From positions 1-64,000 of the forward strand of contig JADNRV010000018.1 in assembly GCA_015499995.1 (NCBI GenBank): 64,000 nt of DNA, written 5' to 3'. This stretch comes from Flammula alnicola. Lineage: Eukaryota; Basidiomycota; Agaricomycetes; Agaricales; Strophariaceae. Shown here piece by piece: positions 36,896 through 49,790 of the stretch; the stretch's first letter is position 1; every line of letters begins with the position of its first letter. A program made the translations under genes and the position numbers. The notes below the pieces were generated by a model, which worked only from the letters and a program-made list of their open reading frames with translations, ran no database searches and was not told where the DNA came from.

Positions 36896-39589
36896 CGTGC
36901 TGCAAAAAAGGCTCCGATTACCACACGCGCGACGAAAAAGCTTCTGTGCGTGTCTGGTGAGTTCTCCTGACGTGATTTCTTCGTTTTAACGTTAAAACTT
37001 GCCTTTTGGACGCGATGTGAGCCTATTGCCCCGTGATGAGACCTTTACGGGCTCGTAGTTGTGGACGACCAAGGATAAATCGATAAAGGAAGGAGGCTTG
37101 GAGAAAGGCGGGGGAGTTCTCACGGGTCTCACCTCAATTCAATCGTCATTGAATTGCACCTGAAGGGAACGTTTCGAAGAGTTTGTTTCGTTCTACGTAG
37201 TGAATCTTTCTGCAGCTTGCCTTTGAAAGCTGGTCAAGTATTATGTGTCTTTCAAAGAAAAAATCCAGTCACAGGGCCCTTAACTAACCAACAACCGCCC
37301 CGCTTGCCAACTTGGTTGACGTTTCACTGCTATGTATGCCGCACGAACTTGAAGTACACAGTGCGCTAGCTGTGGATAGTAGATACACTTCCCTGATCAC
37401 GGTGGGCTAGAAAGAGTGTACTATATACTGAAGCATTTAAGTAATGCATACTTAGTAAGGAAAGAAAAAATTGCTTTACGTTGGCCGCAGAGGACACTCA
37501 TTTTCAAAGATTTGCATCGTATACTCTATGAATACCTCAATGCGGATCATTTGGGTGCCCTTATAAATTAGCCTCCGTTTTGCCTCCGTCATGTTTTTCA
37601 TGAATCATTGTGGTTTTCCCGTGTCCGAGTCCGAGGCTTCCTTCGGCCCGGGGCCGAAAATAGTTGCTAAGAAAACATCTTGTTGTAAACGCAGACACTC
37701 TCAAAGGCAGTTCTCAGACAAGCAGACGTTTGAGATAGAATTTATTTGATATGATAGGTCTCAAATACGAGGGCAGGGAGGCGTCACACGCAGTGAAATA
37801 ACAAAACTTTTCAGATCTCTCTCGGCGTCTGCTCGGTTATTCAGCTAGAAGGTGAAGGCCTTGTGAAGGCCGCGAGTGAACAGAATTTAGGACTCGCCAT
37901 GAAGCTTACTCCTCGTACTGGCGAGAGTTCCTTACTTGCCTGGTACATTCAACATTAACATAGTAGAGTCTATGTACGTAGGTGTTTTTCGTCCCCTGTC
38001 CAAACACCTATTTATATCTCAGCGGCTGAGCTATTTTTATCACTCTATACACGCGATCCCTTCGTGTTTCCTCCAATCCAAGTTACAAAATTCAGTATAC
38101 CACGGAGGGCATAATTATTGGGCTATTAATTGCGCATATAGACATGAATGTGAAGTTGAAAACCAACATAAAATATGTATTATATGTATTTAAATACTTT
38201 TGTGAACCCATACCATCTCGCCAGACTTTGTCGTGTCGATATTCATTGCAATGAGCACGATGCACCATCGGATTCCATCATATATCGTCGATTAGCACTG
38301 TCCAAAACGAACTTTCGCACAAATCTGCGCCCAGCCCTGACAATAGAGGGAGATATTCAGATACTAGATACATGGATTATTTTTAAGTACGAATTCGAGG
38401 TGGGACTAACCTTTTGTGGGCCTCGACGTATTCCGGATAGCTGGCATATGTTGATACCTCAAGCGAGGCCGAGTGTGAAGTGATGTGAATGCCTTTGCAT
38501 GCGAGGCTAATTTGCCAAAAGAATATAAATACGTGGTCAACATTTGCTTGCATTCTGACTTACTGCTCTTTCGTAGTATTCATGACGCATCTCATCCAAC
38601 TGCAAAGTGACGCAACAATAAAGGAGGTTCCATAAATTGTGGCGATAACCTATAGAATGCTTAGTTAGTCCAAGCGTTTTCCAGACATGAGGATTTGTAC
38701 ATACCGTCACAAGGGTGAAGATGTCAACCCTATTATATTTAAGAGGCAGAATTATGGTCAGATCGATACCTCGAGCATGAAGTATGGAGCATACCAGCTA
38801 GCCATAGATGATGATACGAGAGGTGAGGTACAGGTAAGAGATGTCACCTCAAGGTTCAGGGTGAGTTGGTTAGAATCCGATGGCTCCTCTGCATGGCTTA
38901 TTTATCTCTCTGGGTGGGCGTCAATGTGATTCGGAAGCAGTAGCAACAGTGTTTGTCCCCAACATATTAACAGAACTTGAACGCTTCTGAATGCACTGAG
39001 CCCATCACTTAAGGTTATTTACCAGCGGTATATTGAAACACCGAAGGGAAAGAACCTCCTATGTGTTTATTAAAGAACGGCACGACTCTGATCTGTCATC
39101 GGCATAAGTCCGGCGCTGTTCAAGTCCCGAGGGTGTGCGACCAGCGACAGGCCTTCTCCGACCAGGTGACTTCGAACGGGTGGGGTGAGGACAAGAAGTT
39201 AACTTGAGTCGGAGGTTGATATTGACCACGGGTGATGGGGGACACTTGCTATTTGTGTACGACTCTCTCATGGCCAGGTTGGCGTGCAACAGACTATCGA
39301 TAAGCATATCGACGGTTCATCTACTTTAGGACCACCTACCTCAACTCCAATCGTTGGTGTAATTGCAGAGTAGGCTAGGCAAGTCGTTGAATGCGAGCCC
39401 AATGGTCGCGCTCAATTGACAGTCTGGCTTGAGTTAAACCACGCTAGCTCTTGGTGGAGTTCATCCATCACAAAATAGAAAAACTGGGCGTCAAAAAACA
39501 CATCGATCATAGCAGGAGAGAGTATATTTAGACATTACGGTTCAACAGGTAATGGACCTTGAAGAGATGGTACACAATGGCGGATATAT
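36896..39589. other. 2.7-kb region without a recognisable gene
   Basis: AT-rich, with scattered short open frames (37936-38193, 38175-38483, 38687-38929 plus; 39059-39307 minus) that share no recognisable motif. The long space may hold an eroded element, but I see no terminal repeats. Confidence 0.45.
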
Positions 39590-42500
39590 TCACAAGACCT
39601 CCGACCATTGATCAGCTCCAACGAGTTCAGTCGCTAGACGAAAGCATTCAGTGTCAATAAAATGTCAGTATCACCAGATATAAATCTTACCAGCAACGGT
39701 CAAGTCAGTTCGATATGCGGCCATCTTCCACTTTTCTGCCTTCATCTTCTCATACCATGACTTGCTCATCTTCCAGGACAACTCTCCTTTGCTGAGGTCG
39801 ACCTTTTCTTGACTCAGCATGATCTGAACCTTCAGGCCCTGGACTTCGCGATCTCCTTCGAGTATGGCAGGAACACGATGAGCGAGTGCATCTGCGTCGA
39901 GGTCTCCGGTTGGTCGATAGAAGATCAATCCAACGGCTCTTGTGAATGGAGACATCAAAGGACCCCAGTAACGGGAAAGAGGATTTCGTTGAAGATTCAC
40001 AGGTTCGACGGTCGCCTTGTAGATTCGTATATCTTCCCATGAGGGATATTCCGGCGGCACAGCAACAGAAAACGGAAGAGCCGCCTTCGTAGATGCCAGG
40101 ATGACTTGTAATTCTGCTTGCCATGCATCGAGGTGTATTCTGCGAGAAGCTTTCCTTTTGTTGACTTCTGTCATTGGGATTGGCAGACAGCCGAGATATG
40201 GCGCAACATCAGTGACGAGGTTATCAGAAACGACAGACTGGATAAAGTCTCCGATCCAGTGAGATGGGAAGCCAACCCGGTGCAAATGAACGAGGACGTG
40301 GAAGAAAGCGCCGAGATTGTTCGGCAGGTCAACTCTTGAAGGTGGAGGTTTTGGAACTCCATTGCAGAGGATGCAAAGCAGAAGATGGGCTAGCCAGGTA
40401 TGAAGCTCTTTCTTCGACGCCAGTTTATCCAGTGGTAGAGGAAGCTTGATATGTCTCACAGCAATGTCATCCCAACCTGAGCTCTGCGGATTTATGACTT
40501 CACAGCCCAAGATGCGAGGCACGTCACGAGGACGCAAAAGGGTATAGCTACGCGAAGAAAATGGGATAGCTTAGCGCAGAGAATGAAAAAATATGCACGA
40601 CGCCTTACTTGTAACAATAATCAGCAATCGTGGGCCAATTTCCCGTGTTAAGCAGGCAATTTGACATTGCCAGCCCCCTCGGTTCGAGGTGCGGTACAAG
40701 ATGGACTGCGGTGTTGAGCATACCATTGGTATAATCACTACGACGATTTAGGTAAGAATTCGGGGTCAAAAACAACCGAAATGCACATACGGAACGTTGC
40801 TCAACCAGATACGCGTGTAATCGACAGGGAAGTCCTTCGGACGGCGGCCAAGCTCTCCTGCAAACAATTTGGAAACCCCAGTCATAACCTCTGATACTAC
40901 GACCTCCACTTTGAGGGTATTCTGCAATTCCCAGATAGCGTCGGCGACCAGGTCAAAAAACTGCGTTGTAACGGCAAAGCCTGTCGTGCCTCTGCAAAAC
41001 GCGGGCGGAGATCCACGCTGAAATTCAGAGGCAAATTTGGTGTACGAAGTAAGGCTGTCGAAAGGGTTCGTCGAAACACCAGGGTAGCCCCCATGATCAG
41101 CTAATTCTCTATGTTCTGTTGAATGTTTGTCCTATGAATGTGCCAATACACTGAATCAGCGCGCTGGAGAATAAAATTTATAGCATACACTTACAAAAAG
41201 GGTAGGATTGGGCATCCAGGTCTCTTCAATTTCCCGCATGGCAGCTGCGTATAGACTATCCGGGGCTGATTTATAAGACTTGACCAGCTGAGCCAGCGCA
41301 GGATGCCGGGATAGGAAAGGCTTTGGTGGAAGTAAGACTCGGACGCGTTTGAAAAGGGCAGCTTCTGCGTCGGGGTCGTCGTAAGCATCCAAAGGTCCTG
41401 ATCGAGGGTTTGAGTTTGATCCCTTTTTCAGAGATTCCGGGGCAGGTTTACTGAGATTCAGCTTGGCCCCGATCTGAGCTGTGAGATTTATAAAATATGC
41501 CATAGAATCGGCACTTCTTTGAATGAAGATTTTCGTCGATTTCGCAAGCGGCGTTGACCAGTATCGAAGGACGTCTAGGATCGCTGGATAGCTTTGTTCA
41601 TTGATATGTAAGCATTTCGAGAGGCTGTGGATTCCTCGAGGTAGCTCGTCAACCAGAGTCTTTGCAGTATCCATGATTCTGTAAGGTAGTCAGACTAAGA
41701 TAACGGAACGAAAGTAGAAAGGGGGCTCACATTTGACGACAATAATCAGGCATCAACATGGAAGTATAGAGGTAAAAGAGAGTAGTATAAAGCTCCAAGC
41801 GTCTCGCCTTGTCTTTGCTAAGGCGCGCCTCCAAAATTTGGCGAAGAAGAGCCAACACAATGATAATCCGCGCCAGCGAGGCGGGGTGAACATCCATGAG
41901 CGTCATATGAACAGTAATCAGGTCCAATTGCTCAACCATTCCTGTTTCGTTCGCCATGTCTGCAAGATGCATAAACGTCCCAAAGACATGACGACCTGGG
42001 CATAATCGGAATAAATAATGGCAGGACGTGTTATTAGGATTCTATAAACTTACCATCACCTGAGCCTCCGAAAAGAAATGTCCAATCTTGTTGATCTTTA
42101 TACACCGGGGAGTCTAGGCAATAGTCATCGAAGGAAGATCCGTTGATGCCATTCATAAGTGATTGAACCTCGTCGTGGCCAAACTGTAGAGGATAGAGGT
42201 GAGATACCATTCTTGTAGAGAGAAAATCATCCCTACCGTAAAGAACTCCAGTGTCGGGTCGCTATGAGCCGGATGAGATGCGCAAAACAAAATTAAACCA
42301 AATCAATGTGCTCACGAAGGTGACTTGAAGATGGGCATGGCCCTTAAACGCGTCTCTGCAGCAGCAAGGTCCGCCTTACACTCTTTCGCGGTATGACTAG
42401 AGCAATGATCGCGTATCGCTCGCCACTGTGCCCAAGCCGACCTGATATCCTTAATCCTCGCATCTACGTGTCCTGCGCGTTCCAACGTGGCAAAATTTTC

Positions 42501-43017
42501 GATATCTGCCTCAAGTGTGTTTACAACCCTTTCGTTCTGCGCGGCAGCAGCGTCGACGGGTGGTTTGGCATGCAGAGAGATCGTCTTGCTGGAATAGCCA
42601 TTGCTTTTAGCTTTGGCAAACCGTGTGGCGAGTTTGAGGCCAAGCGGTTCCAATTCAGGAGGCGTAGATGGTTTTCCGTCGATCATATTCTGTGACTTCA
42701 AACGTTGCCACGAGAGGTAAATTGCCTTGATACATTCGGGATATCTGCCCAGTTCATACAGAACGGCACTGAGATTGGAAGGGTATTTAGGCTCTTTGTG
42801 ATCGAGTTTTGTAGCCTGAAAAGATATGCAACCGTTAAATAAACACAATTATGGGATTAAGAGCGAGAAAGACACCTCTGCAAAGAATTTTCGTGCGCTG
42901 AAAAAAGGGAAAGAAGTATTTCACTTAGAGAAAAGTGAAATGAGTCGACCATGCTCACTCTATGTAGTTGCCTTCTTTGTACGCGGCGTTGCCTTGCTGG
43001 TTAGCTGCCTCTGCCAT
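39590..43017 (-). CDS. TPR + DUF4470-like protein, tandem copy 1
   Basis: Multi-exon gene. It starts MAEAANQQGNAAYKEGNY at 43017, a TPR motif opening. A 22-nt micro-exon (about 42902-42881) encodes ARKFFAE and joins to ATKLDHKEPKYPSNLSAVLY. A DUF4470-like segment reads FLFGGSGDARHVFGTF and continues ITVHMTLMDVHPASLARII near 41890, the Gly-Asp-x-Arg-His pattern of that family. Further exons carry LDVLRYWSTPLAKS, LLPPKPFLSRHPALAQLV, RIWLSNVP-YTNGMLNT and SHWIGDFIQSVV. The last exon encodes TELVGADQWSEVL, after an intron with donor near 39690 and acceptor GTCTAG, stopping at 39590-39592. The copy at 43379-46712 shares exon order and motifs. Function unknown; DUF4470 also occurs in dynein-arm assembly factor and MYND-type proteins. 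Confidence 0.85.
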
Positions 43018-43378
43018 TACGAATGCACAAAAAATTCTGCTGCAATTAAGCGCCTCCCTTCAAGAGAAAGAGGTAAAAAAAAGACTGGTAAGAAGAAGGA
43101 AATATATCAGGTCCAACGTTGTCGTCGTTGAACCTACTAGATCTGATCCTTTTACATAAATTAGACTGCTGCCGATAGCTGCCGGTAGATAATTTCGGCG
43201 GCCCGGGAGTTAATTTGGTTGCACAGTGGCATTCAATGGTATGTACGTCTTTCCCTCTTAGAGACTTACTTATCTCGCATACTTATCTCTCACCTCAGCT
43301 AACAAGCCTTTACGATGGTGAGTACCAACTGTTAACGTTATGTTGGAATTATTGCCGCACGCACACGTTACCATAGAA
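43018..43378. other. Spacer between the two DUF4470 genes
   Basis: About 360 bp holding the promoter of copy 1 and the 3' end of copy 2. No gene. Confidence 0.5.
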
Positions 43379-46300
43379 TTAAGATACCTCCAGCCACTTT
43401 TCAGCACTAAGCGGCTCTGTAGCTGTTAGTTCGAAAAATAGTAGATTAGCATATAACAGTAAGAGATGCCGTCGCTGCGCAGGGATGGGAGGTAGGATAT
43501 GCACGTACTTGCAATTGCCAAATCAGTTCGGTAGACGGCCATTTTCCATTCCTCCTCCTTCATCTTCTCGTACCACTTCCTACTGATCCTCCACTCGATC
43601 TCTCCTTTCCTCAAATCTACTTTTTCTGCGCAGAGCATGATTTGAGTTTGGACAGCAGAGAGCTCGGGGTCTCCTTCGAGGATCATCGACACATGATGCG
43701 CCAAACCTTCGGCGTCGACCTTCGCGTTCGGCTTGTAGAAAATGAGGCCTGCGGTCATCACAAACGGCGAGGATAGAGGAGCCCAAGCGCGGAAAAAAGG
43801 ATGTTTTCGAAGATCTATAGCCTTTACGATTGCCTTATACGTTCGGATGTCCTCGAAGGATGGGTACTCGGTGGGTATATCGACGGGAAAGGGCAACGCC
43901 GGCCCAACAGTGGCCAGAATAACCTCCAGTTCTGCTTTCCAGGAGCCGAGATGAACTTTGCGAGGGCTTGTAGTATTCATGCCTGCCGATGGAGGAATCG
44001 GCAATCGCCCGAGGTATGGCTTCATGCTTGTGATGAGGCTATCCGTTACAATCATCTGCACGAACTCCCCAAGCCAATGCGATGGGAACCCAACCTTTTC
44101 CAAATGGACGAGGAGACGGAAAAGGCTGTTGAGGTTATTGGGCAAGTCGACTCGCCTGAGAGGTGGCAGGGGATTTCCGTTGCATAAGATGCATAGGAGA
44201 AGATGAGATAACCATTTATAGAGTTTTGCTTTCGGCGCCAGTTCTTCCAATGGTAGGGGTAACGGCAATGGCATAAGTGCGATTATTTCTTGGTATAGTG
44301 AGCCGTCACGGCGTAAAAATAGGCCGCAGCCTAAAAATTGAGGCAATTCCTCTATTCCGAGCAGAGTGTAGCTAGATACCCCAACTCAGAGAGATATTCC
44401 AAGCTAGAAAATCCGTGACTTACTTATAGCAAAAATCATAGAATGACGCAAATGCTGTAGTGTTAAGAAGACAGTTTGACAATGTCATTTGAATATCTTT
44501 TGACACTGCCGCATGGTGTGGCAATACGTAGACAGCTTCATTGAGAATGCCGTTCGTATAGTCACTGCATGTTAAATAAATAAGTCAATCAATGTCGTCT
44601 CCCGAAGACGCACAAGACCACTCACGGGACGTTGCTCAACCAAATCCTATTGAACGTCACAGGAAAATCCGAGGGACGCTCTCCGAGATCTCCAGCGAAT
44701 AATCTTGGAAGACCCGAGATAGCGTCTTCCAGGACGACCTCGATGCGGAGATTATTTCCTATTTTGAGAATCGCACCCACAACGTTCTCGAAGAAGGCCG
44801 AGACTATCGAGAATGCGATAACCCCATATGGTGGATTCCATCGTGGGTTAATCCGAAGATTGAAAGACATAAGGGTATTTAATGTCTGATACGGATCCAT
44901 CGTGACCTGAGGGTAGCCCTGAACGCTCGAGAACAAGGGGTGTTCAGTCGAATTTCGGTCCTAGCACATTTCAATATCAAGAGTAAATCACAATGAGAAT
45001 GGCTCAGACTCACGAAGAGTGTCGGGTTGGGTCTCCAATTTTTCCAGACTTCTTCAGTTGCAGCTGAAATGGTATTGGGGGCTGCAGTCAAGTAAGAGCT
45101 AACCAGTCCCGCCAGCTCTGGATGACGATGCAACAAAGGTTTTGGAGGAAGCAAAACTTGAAGGCAGTCATATATAACATCCTCGGTACGCATATCTTGA
45201 TCCGACTCGGTGGTGAAAGTCTCGGGAAACTGGCTAAACATGGTTTGTCCTCGTTTCCTCGAGGAAAAGTTTTTATGCATCTCCATTAGTGTTTGAGTCG
45301 ACTTATTGAGCGGAGTCGACCAGTATTGAAGAACCTCTACAATGGCTTCGGCACTGCGCTCATTCACATGGAGCCACGCGGGAAGCCCCGCACCACCAGG
45401 AGACAAGGCAATTGCTAAAGTTTTTGCAACATTCATGAAACTTTAAACTTGAAGGTAAGTTCCAAGAACGCATCGATGACTAGAGACATACACACATTTC
45501 GTTGCAATATTCAGGTATGGCCAGCCCAAGATACAGATAAAAAAGAGTAGTCTGTAACTCCAGTTTCTCAACGTCGTCTTCGGATAGAGAAATCCGATGA
45601 ATCAATGCAAAGATAACGAGATTGCGGGCCAAAGTGGCGGGATGGATATCTATAAGGGTCAAATGAACTCTGGTCGACTCGAATCCGGAGGCGTCGTGCA
45701 GTTTATGGACGATGTCGATAAGGGTTCCAAAAACATGACGTGCTTCGTCACTCTTAGTAAGTCCGTGTTTTCAAGGAAAATGATGAAACTCACCGTCGCC
45801 AGAGCCTCCAAACAGGTACGATAAACGGCTCCTGTGCCTTTCATCCAGTGTCTCAATCCTTGGCGAGAACTCGTCGGTCTCCGCATCAACTCGGTCCAAT
45901 AATGAATGGATTTCGTCATGCCCGAACTAACAGAAGGTTGAGTAGCGCATATAGCCAGACAGAAAGTACTCTTACCGTATAATGCTCTAAAGTGGGATCA
46001 CTAGAAAATAATGAAGATCGACCGCGGAAAAGACAGCAAAATTTAAAGACTTACGCGGCAAATTTATAGATACGTAAGGCTCTGAGCCGCCTTTTAGCCT
46101 CCTGGAGTTCTTTACGGCATTCCGTATCGGTGTGACGAGAGCATCTGTCTTTAATCGCTTGCCACCGGTTCCAGACGGCAGTCATCTCTTTAACCTTTGC
46201 ATCAACAGGCAATCCTCTTTCTAAGGTGGCATATTTCTCGATATCTCTGGCGACGTCGTCCTCGAGTTCGGGCGTATGGAGCGAGGTCAGTCCTTTGAAA

Positions 46301-46712
46301 AAATTGTTGACGTTGGCTTTGGAAAATCGAAGTACAAATTTGATTGCCAGGGCATCCGCGTCAGGTGGGAAGGGAATTCGGTCCATTGTGCTTTGAGATT
46401 TTAACACCCTCCACGATTTGAAGACCGCACTAATGCATTCGGTGTATTTGCCTTGCTCATAAAGCGCGGCACTAAGATTTGACGTGTGCTTGGGTTCCTT
46501 AGGGTTCAAACTTGCTGCCTACGTAACTATCGTTCAGTCAAATTACAGCATATGAAATTGAACGCAATACCTTTTCATAGAATTGTTCAGATCTGAAAGG
46601 AGCAATAAATTAGAACGCGTAAAGCATTTGCGTGCACGAATAGCAAAACTCACTGCGCAAACTGCCCTGCCTTGTAGAGTGCATTGCCTTCCTGGTGGGC
46701 TTCTTCCGCCAT
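43379..46712 (-). CDS. TPR + DUF4470-like protein, tandem copy 2
   Basis: Paralog of the neighbouring gene with matching exon layout. Start MAEEAHQEGNALYKAGQF at 46712, then LNPKEPKHTSNLSAALYEQG. The DUF4470-like core is YLFGGSGDARHVFGTL followed by RVHLTLIDIHPATLARNL near 45640. Then come VLQYWSTPLNKSTQ, LLPPKPLLHRHPELAGLV, RIWLSNVP-DYTNGILN, HLLLCILCNGNPLPPLRRVD and GFPSHWLGEFVQMIV. The final short exon TTEPLSAEKWLEVS stops at 43379-43381 and matches copy 1's last exon in position, length and ending. No stop or frame break seen. The duplicates differ at many residues, so the duplication is not recent. Likely cytosolic, with TPR-mediated partner binding as inference. Confidence 0.85.
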
Positions 46713-46921
46713 TCTGTAAAGCCGGGGTGGGTAACAGAAAGAAAGAAAACGGTCAACAAGCGATGACCCCACTTTATAAAAGACAATAAAGGTTTAATAA
46801 GGACACGATAATTGAAGAGGGAATGATCCGCGGACCGCAACTACTGCATTCGTCCCGATCGCCGATCGGTAGGCTCCTATGTACCTGCTTCAAAAGATTA
46901 AATATATCGGACGACACCCTC

Positions 46922-48604
46922 TTAAGATGATACACCACTGAACGGCGAATTCATGACCCGAAAGTCGATTGGATAGCGAATGTCAAATTTCCAACCCTGC
47001 GCTTTCAAATCATCGAACTCGTCCACTGCAGCGCCGATATCACCTGTACCAAGACCATTGTGCGCGAAGTGCACCGTAACCTCCTTGAGTTTGGAATATC
47101 CACTCGCTGCAAACTGCTCTCTCTTCCTGATGAAAGACCGCAAAGAACTTGGAGAGAAGTATACTTCGGATGTGGCCTCGAAGCTCTCCAAGAAAGGACA
47201 TAGGCATATCCAAATTGGACTCGGAGTTTTGTTATCCTTTTTATGTGGTGTTAGCGCTGCCATAACCCAGTCGTCGATCTCGAAAGGCCAATCACGCTCA
47301 GGTGATAGTAATGACCGTTTCATCGAGGTTGGGACGAAACCAAGTTTGGTGATTGAAGGCGATCGGCCTAGGATACTCGCAAGTTGGTTTCGTTGCACCC
47401 CTGTCAAGGAGAGAAGAAGGGTCCGTAAACGGCCGAAAGTTTGGGAAAGAAGATGAAAGAGCTGATGGTGAAAATCTGGATCATGGACGCGGTACGATGT
47501 CGAGTCACCGTATTCCAGATGTTTTAATTTAGGGACGTCGAGATGTTTGGGAAGGTGAGAGGCTCCAAAGATCGCCAAATCTTTAAGGTGAGGTAGGTGA
47601 AGATCGGGCAGTTCTTGGTGCGATATGGGAGAAGAACGTGGAGGACCAATATCAATCCTGCATTTAACCAAGTTGGGACATCCACGGAGTATTTCTGTGG
47701 CGGACCAGGCATCCACTGTAAAGTATTTGACATTTATTTCGGTCAATTTCGACCACGCGACCGGAAGGACAAGGACATTATAAAGCCTTGATAAATGGAT
47801 GACTTGCAATCGCGGGGCTCGGAACAACTCCCACTCATATATGCTTGGTTTGAAATATCCAAGAGGAGTTTTGTCATATGCTATGTCGCCTTCCGAGTAT
47901 AAGTTGAGTGTTTCCAGTTGGGGTACTTGCTTTGGGGTAAGTGATCCCAAAGAAGGAAATATAGTGGGCTGGAGGGGAAGTCGAAACTCGACAGTCTTCC
48001 ATTGTTTGGAAAAGATGATAACGACGTCCAAGGTTCGTGTCAAAATGTCTAGGGACGTAAACCCTTTGGGGTTTGCAACGACGGAGAGGGATAGAGGGAG
48101 CGAACGGGATCTGATTAGCCAGTCAGTTGCGGCTATTAATCGTTTTAATAACATATCCTGGGCCCCGCGGGTCGTTTTCCAAGTATAAGGAACTGGATCA
48201 TTGATATGATTTGTTAATCGACGGTCGAAGGTCGGAATAGGTAGATGGAGACTGGACCAAAGACGAGGGGTCGTATATGCAATAGATCTCCATAAACTGC
48301 AGATACGTCCTAGATTCATAGGCGCCTCGAGAACGCTCATGACTGCATTGTGATCTGAGGGAAGGCAGCAGATAAAGATCTCCTCCAGGATTTCGCGAGG
48401 GAGGCGTCTTGCTGGTGAAATAAGAGCCTTATAGCCTTGGATGTGGGTATAGACTCGTTGTCGTCTGAGTTTCAGCTCTTCAAGCTCAATGTCGAGCCTT
48501 GCTAGTTCGGCGGTGGGTGAGATGAGATACTCTTTGATCTGCTGAACTTCTGCATCGGATGGAACGAAATTTGTGCCGAGGAATTGAGATAAAGAAATGT
48601 CCAT
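46922..48604 (-). CDS. F-box-like domain protein with leucine-rich-type C-terminus
   Basis: Single-exon gene of 560 residues. The N-terminal coiled coil (ELARLDIELEELKLRRQRVY) and F-box-like segment (LISPARRLPREILEEIFICC, then GRICSLWRSIAYTTPRLWSS) are typical of the very large F-box-like family of Agaricomycetes. The remainder has irregular Leu-rich repeats (for example LPDLHLPHLKDLAIFGASHL). Relatives are thought to be substrate receptors of SCF ubiquitin ligases. Intact; starts at MDISLSQFLG at 48604. Confidence 0.88.
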   Translation of the reverse strand: MDISLSQFLGTNFVPSDAEVQQIKEYLISPTAELARLDIELEELKLRRQRVYTHIQGYKALISPARRLPREILEEIFICCLPSDHNAVMSVLEAPMNLGRICSLWRSIAYTTPRLWSSLHLPIPTFDRRLTNHINDPVPYTWKTTRGAQDMLLKRLIAATDWLIRSRSLPLSLSVVANPKGFTSLDILTRTLDVVIIFSKQWKTVEFRLPLQPTIFPSLGSLTPKQVPQLETLNLYSEGDIAYDKTPLGYFKPSIYEWELFRAPRLQVIHLSRLYNVLVLPVAWSKLTEINVKYFTVDAWSATEILRGCPNLVKCRIDIGPPRSSPISHQELPDLHLPHLKDLAIFGASHLPKHLDVPKLKHLEYGDSTSYRVHDPDFHHQLFHLLSQTFGRLRTLLLSLTGVQRNQLASILGRSPSITKLGFVPTSMKRSLLSPERDWPFEIDDWVMAALTPHKKDNKTPSPIWICLCPFLESFEATSEVYFSPSSLRSFIRKREQFAASGYSKLKEVTVHFAHNGLGTGDIGAAVDEFDDLKAQGWKFDIRYPIDFRVMNSPFSGVSS

Positions 48605-49790
48605 GAGAGAGTCCAGCGCGAAGTTGTTCCGAGTCGAAGGTTAGCGGCCCGTGGGAGGACAAGGGGGATATGAGAAATCCGCCTCACCGCCTCATGCCCG
48701 GACTCCGCCGCCTCATTCTCCGCCTCCTACAATTCTGCTCATTTATGCCAGCTCGGCCTTACGCACATGCCTAACCTTCGTAAAGACTCTTTAGCGGCTG
48801 TAGAAATGTTTGAAATAAGTGGATATCAGCGACCATGGCCTTAGAAAATTCACGATCAATGATCCATGACAAGGTGCGCGTTGTGCAACAATCAGATACA
48901 CTTCTCGTGTCGCATCCTTCAATGCAGTGCCCATCGAAAAGCAGAAGGGCTCTCGCGACATATTTAAGCTTGTAGGCTTTATTCAATATGCTTCAAGGCT
49001 CAAAAATGCGATCCTGCTTGCCCAAAGTCTTCCCAACAAGTGAACAGGAGGTTGAGGAGTGCTCGACAGTCATCAAAGAGCTTGTGTAGTCAGTGTATAT
49101 CCTTGATGAAAAGCCCATGTCAGCTGCATTCAAGGAGCATGACACAGACAAAAGGATTCTGTTCGCTGAACTTGTTTCTACAGTTCGAATATTCAATCTA
49201 TTTATTATTTCGATACCGGCTTTCACCTCAATTTCTACATGAAAAAGGAAAGATGATTCTACTATAAAAATCCTCCTGATATTGTCCAGATGGCAGATCT
49301 TGAAACAAAAAAACGAATAATCGGTCAGACAAGGTAAGTTTGAAGACATAGCGAGAGCCGTATACAGTAACAGTATGTTTAGCCTTCTTGATCGCAGCGA
49401 GACGCTGTTCCCCCCGTAGCATGGATATCTTCCCGAATCTCCTGTTCGCGTGTTGATTGATTCGCGACGATCTGGCGGGTTTGTGAGACGAATCGAAGAT
49501 TGAGATGCGTGTTCATGGATGAAGGCGGCTCGCCTACGATTCGTATAGGCAAAGGGGGAGGAACAACAGGCATTGGACGTGCTTGACTTGGGTGCACGAC
49601 AGATTCCGATGCTGTCAGAAGAGCAGGTGGTTGTTGATCTGGCATAGTAACTGACCTAATATTCGAGGGATGAGCCGTCTGAAGAATGCGGTACCAGAGG
49701 CAAAAAGCGCGTGATACGAAGGGGTGAAAACGTTGAAGTTGCTGAAGGGCGTTGACCCTGAGGCAACGCGTAAGCAACCTGGAAGAAAAT
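48605..49790. other. Intergenic region, possible 3' extension of the Cys-rich gene
   Basis: No clear gene between 48605 and 49378. A minus-strand open frame at 49379-49777 is Pro-rich (VVPPPLPIRIVGEPPSS) and in line with the Cys-rich gene at 49791. I found no intron of workable size to join them, so I leave it out of that gene. Confidence 0.35.

Noticed and set aside
36540..36989. 149-codon plus-strand frame at the start of the chromodomain gene
   Set aside because: Antisense to the well-supported first exon and without motifs.
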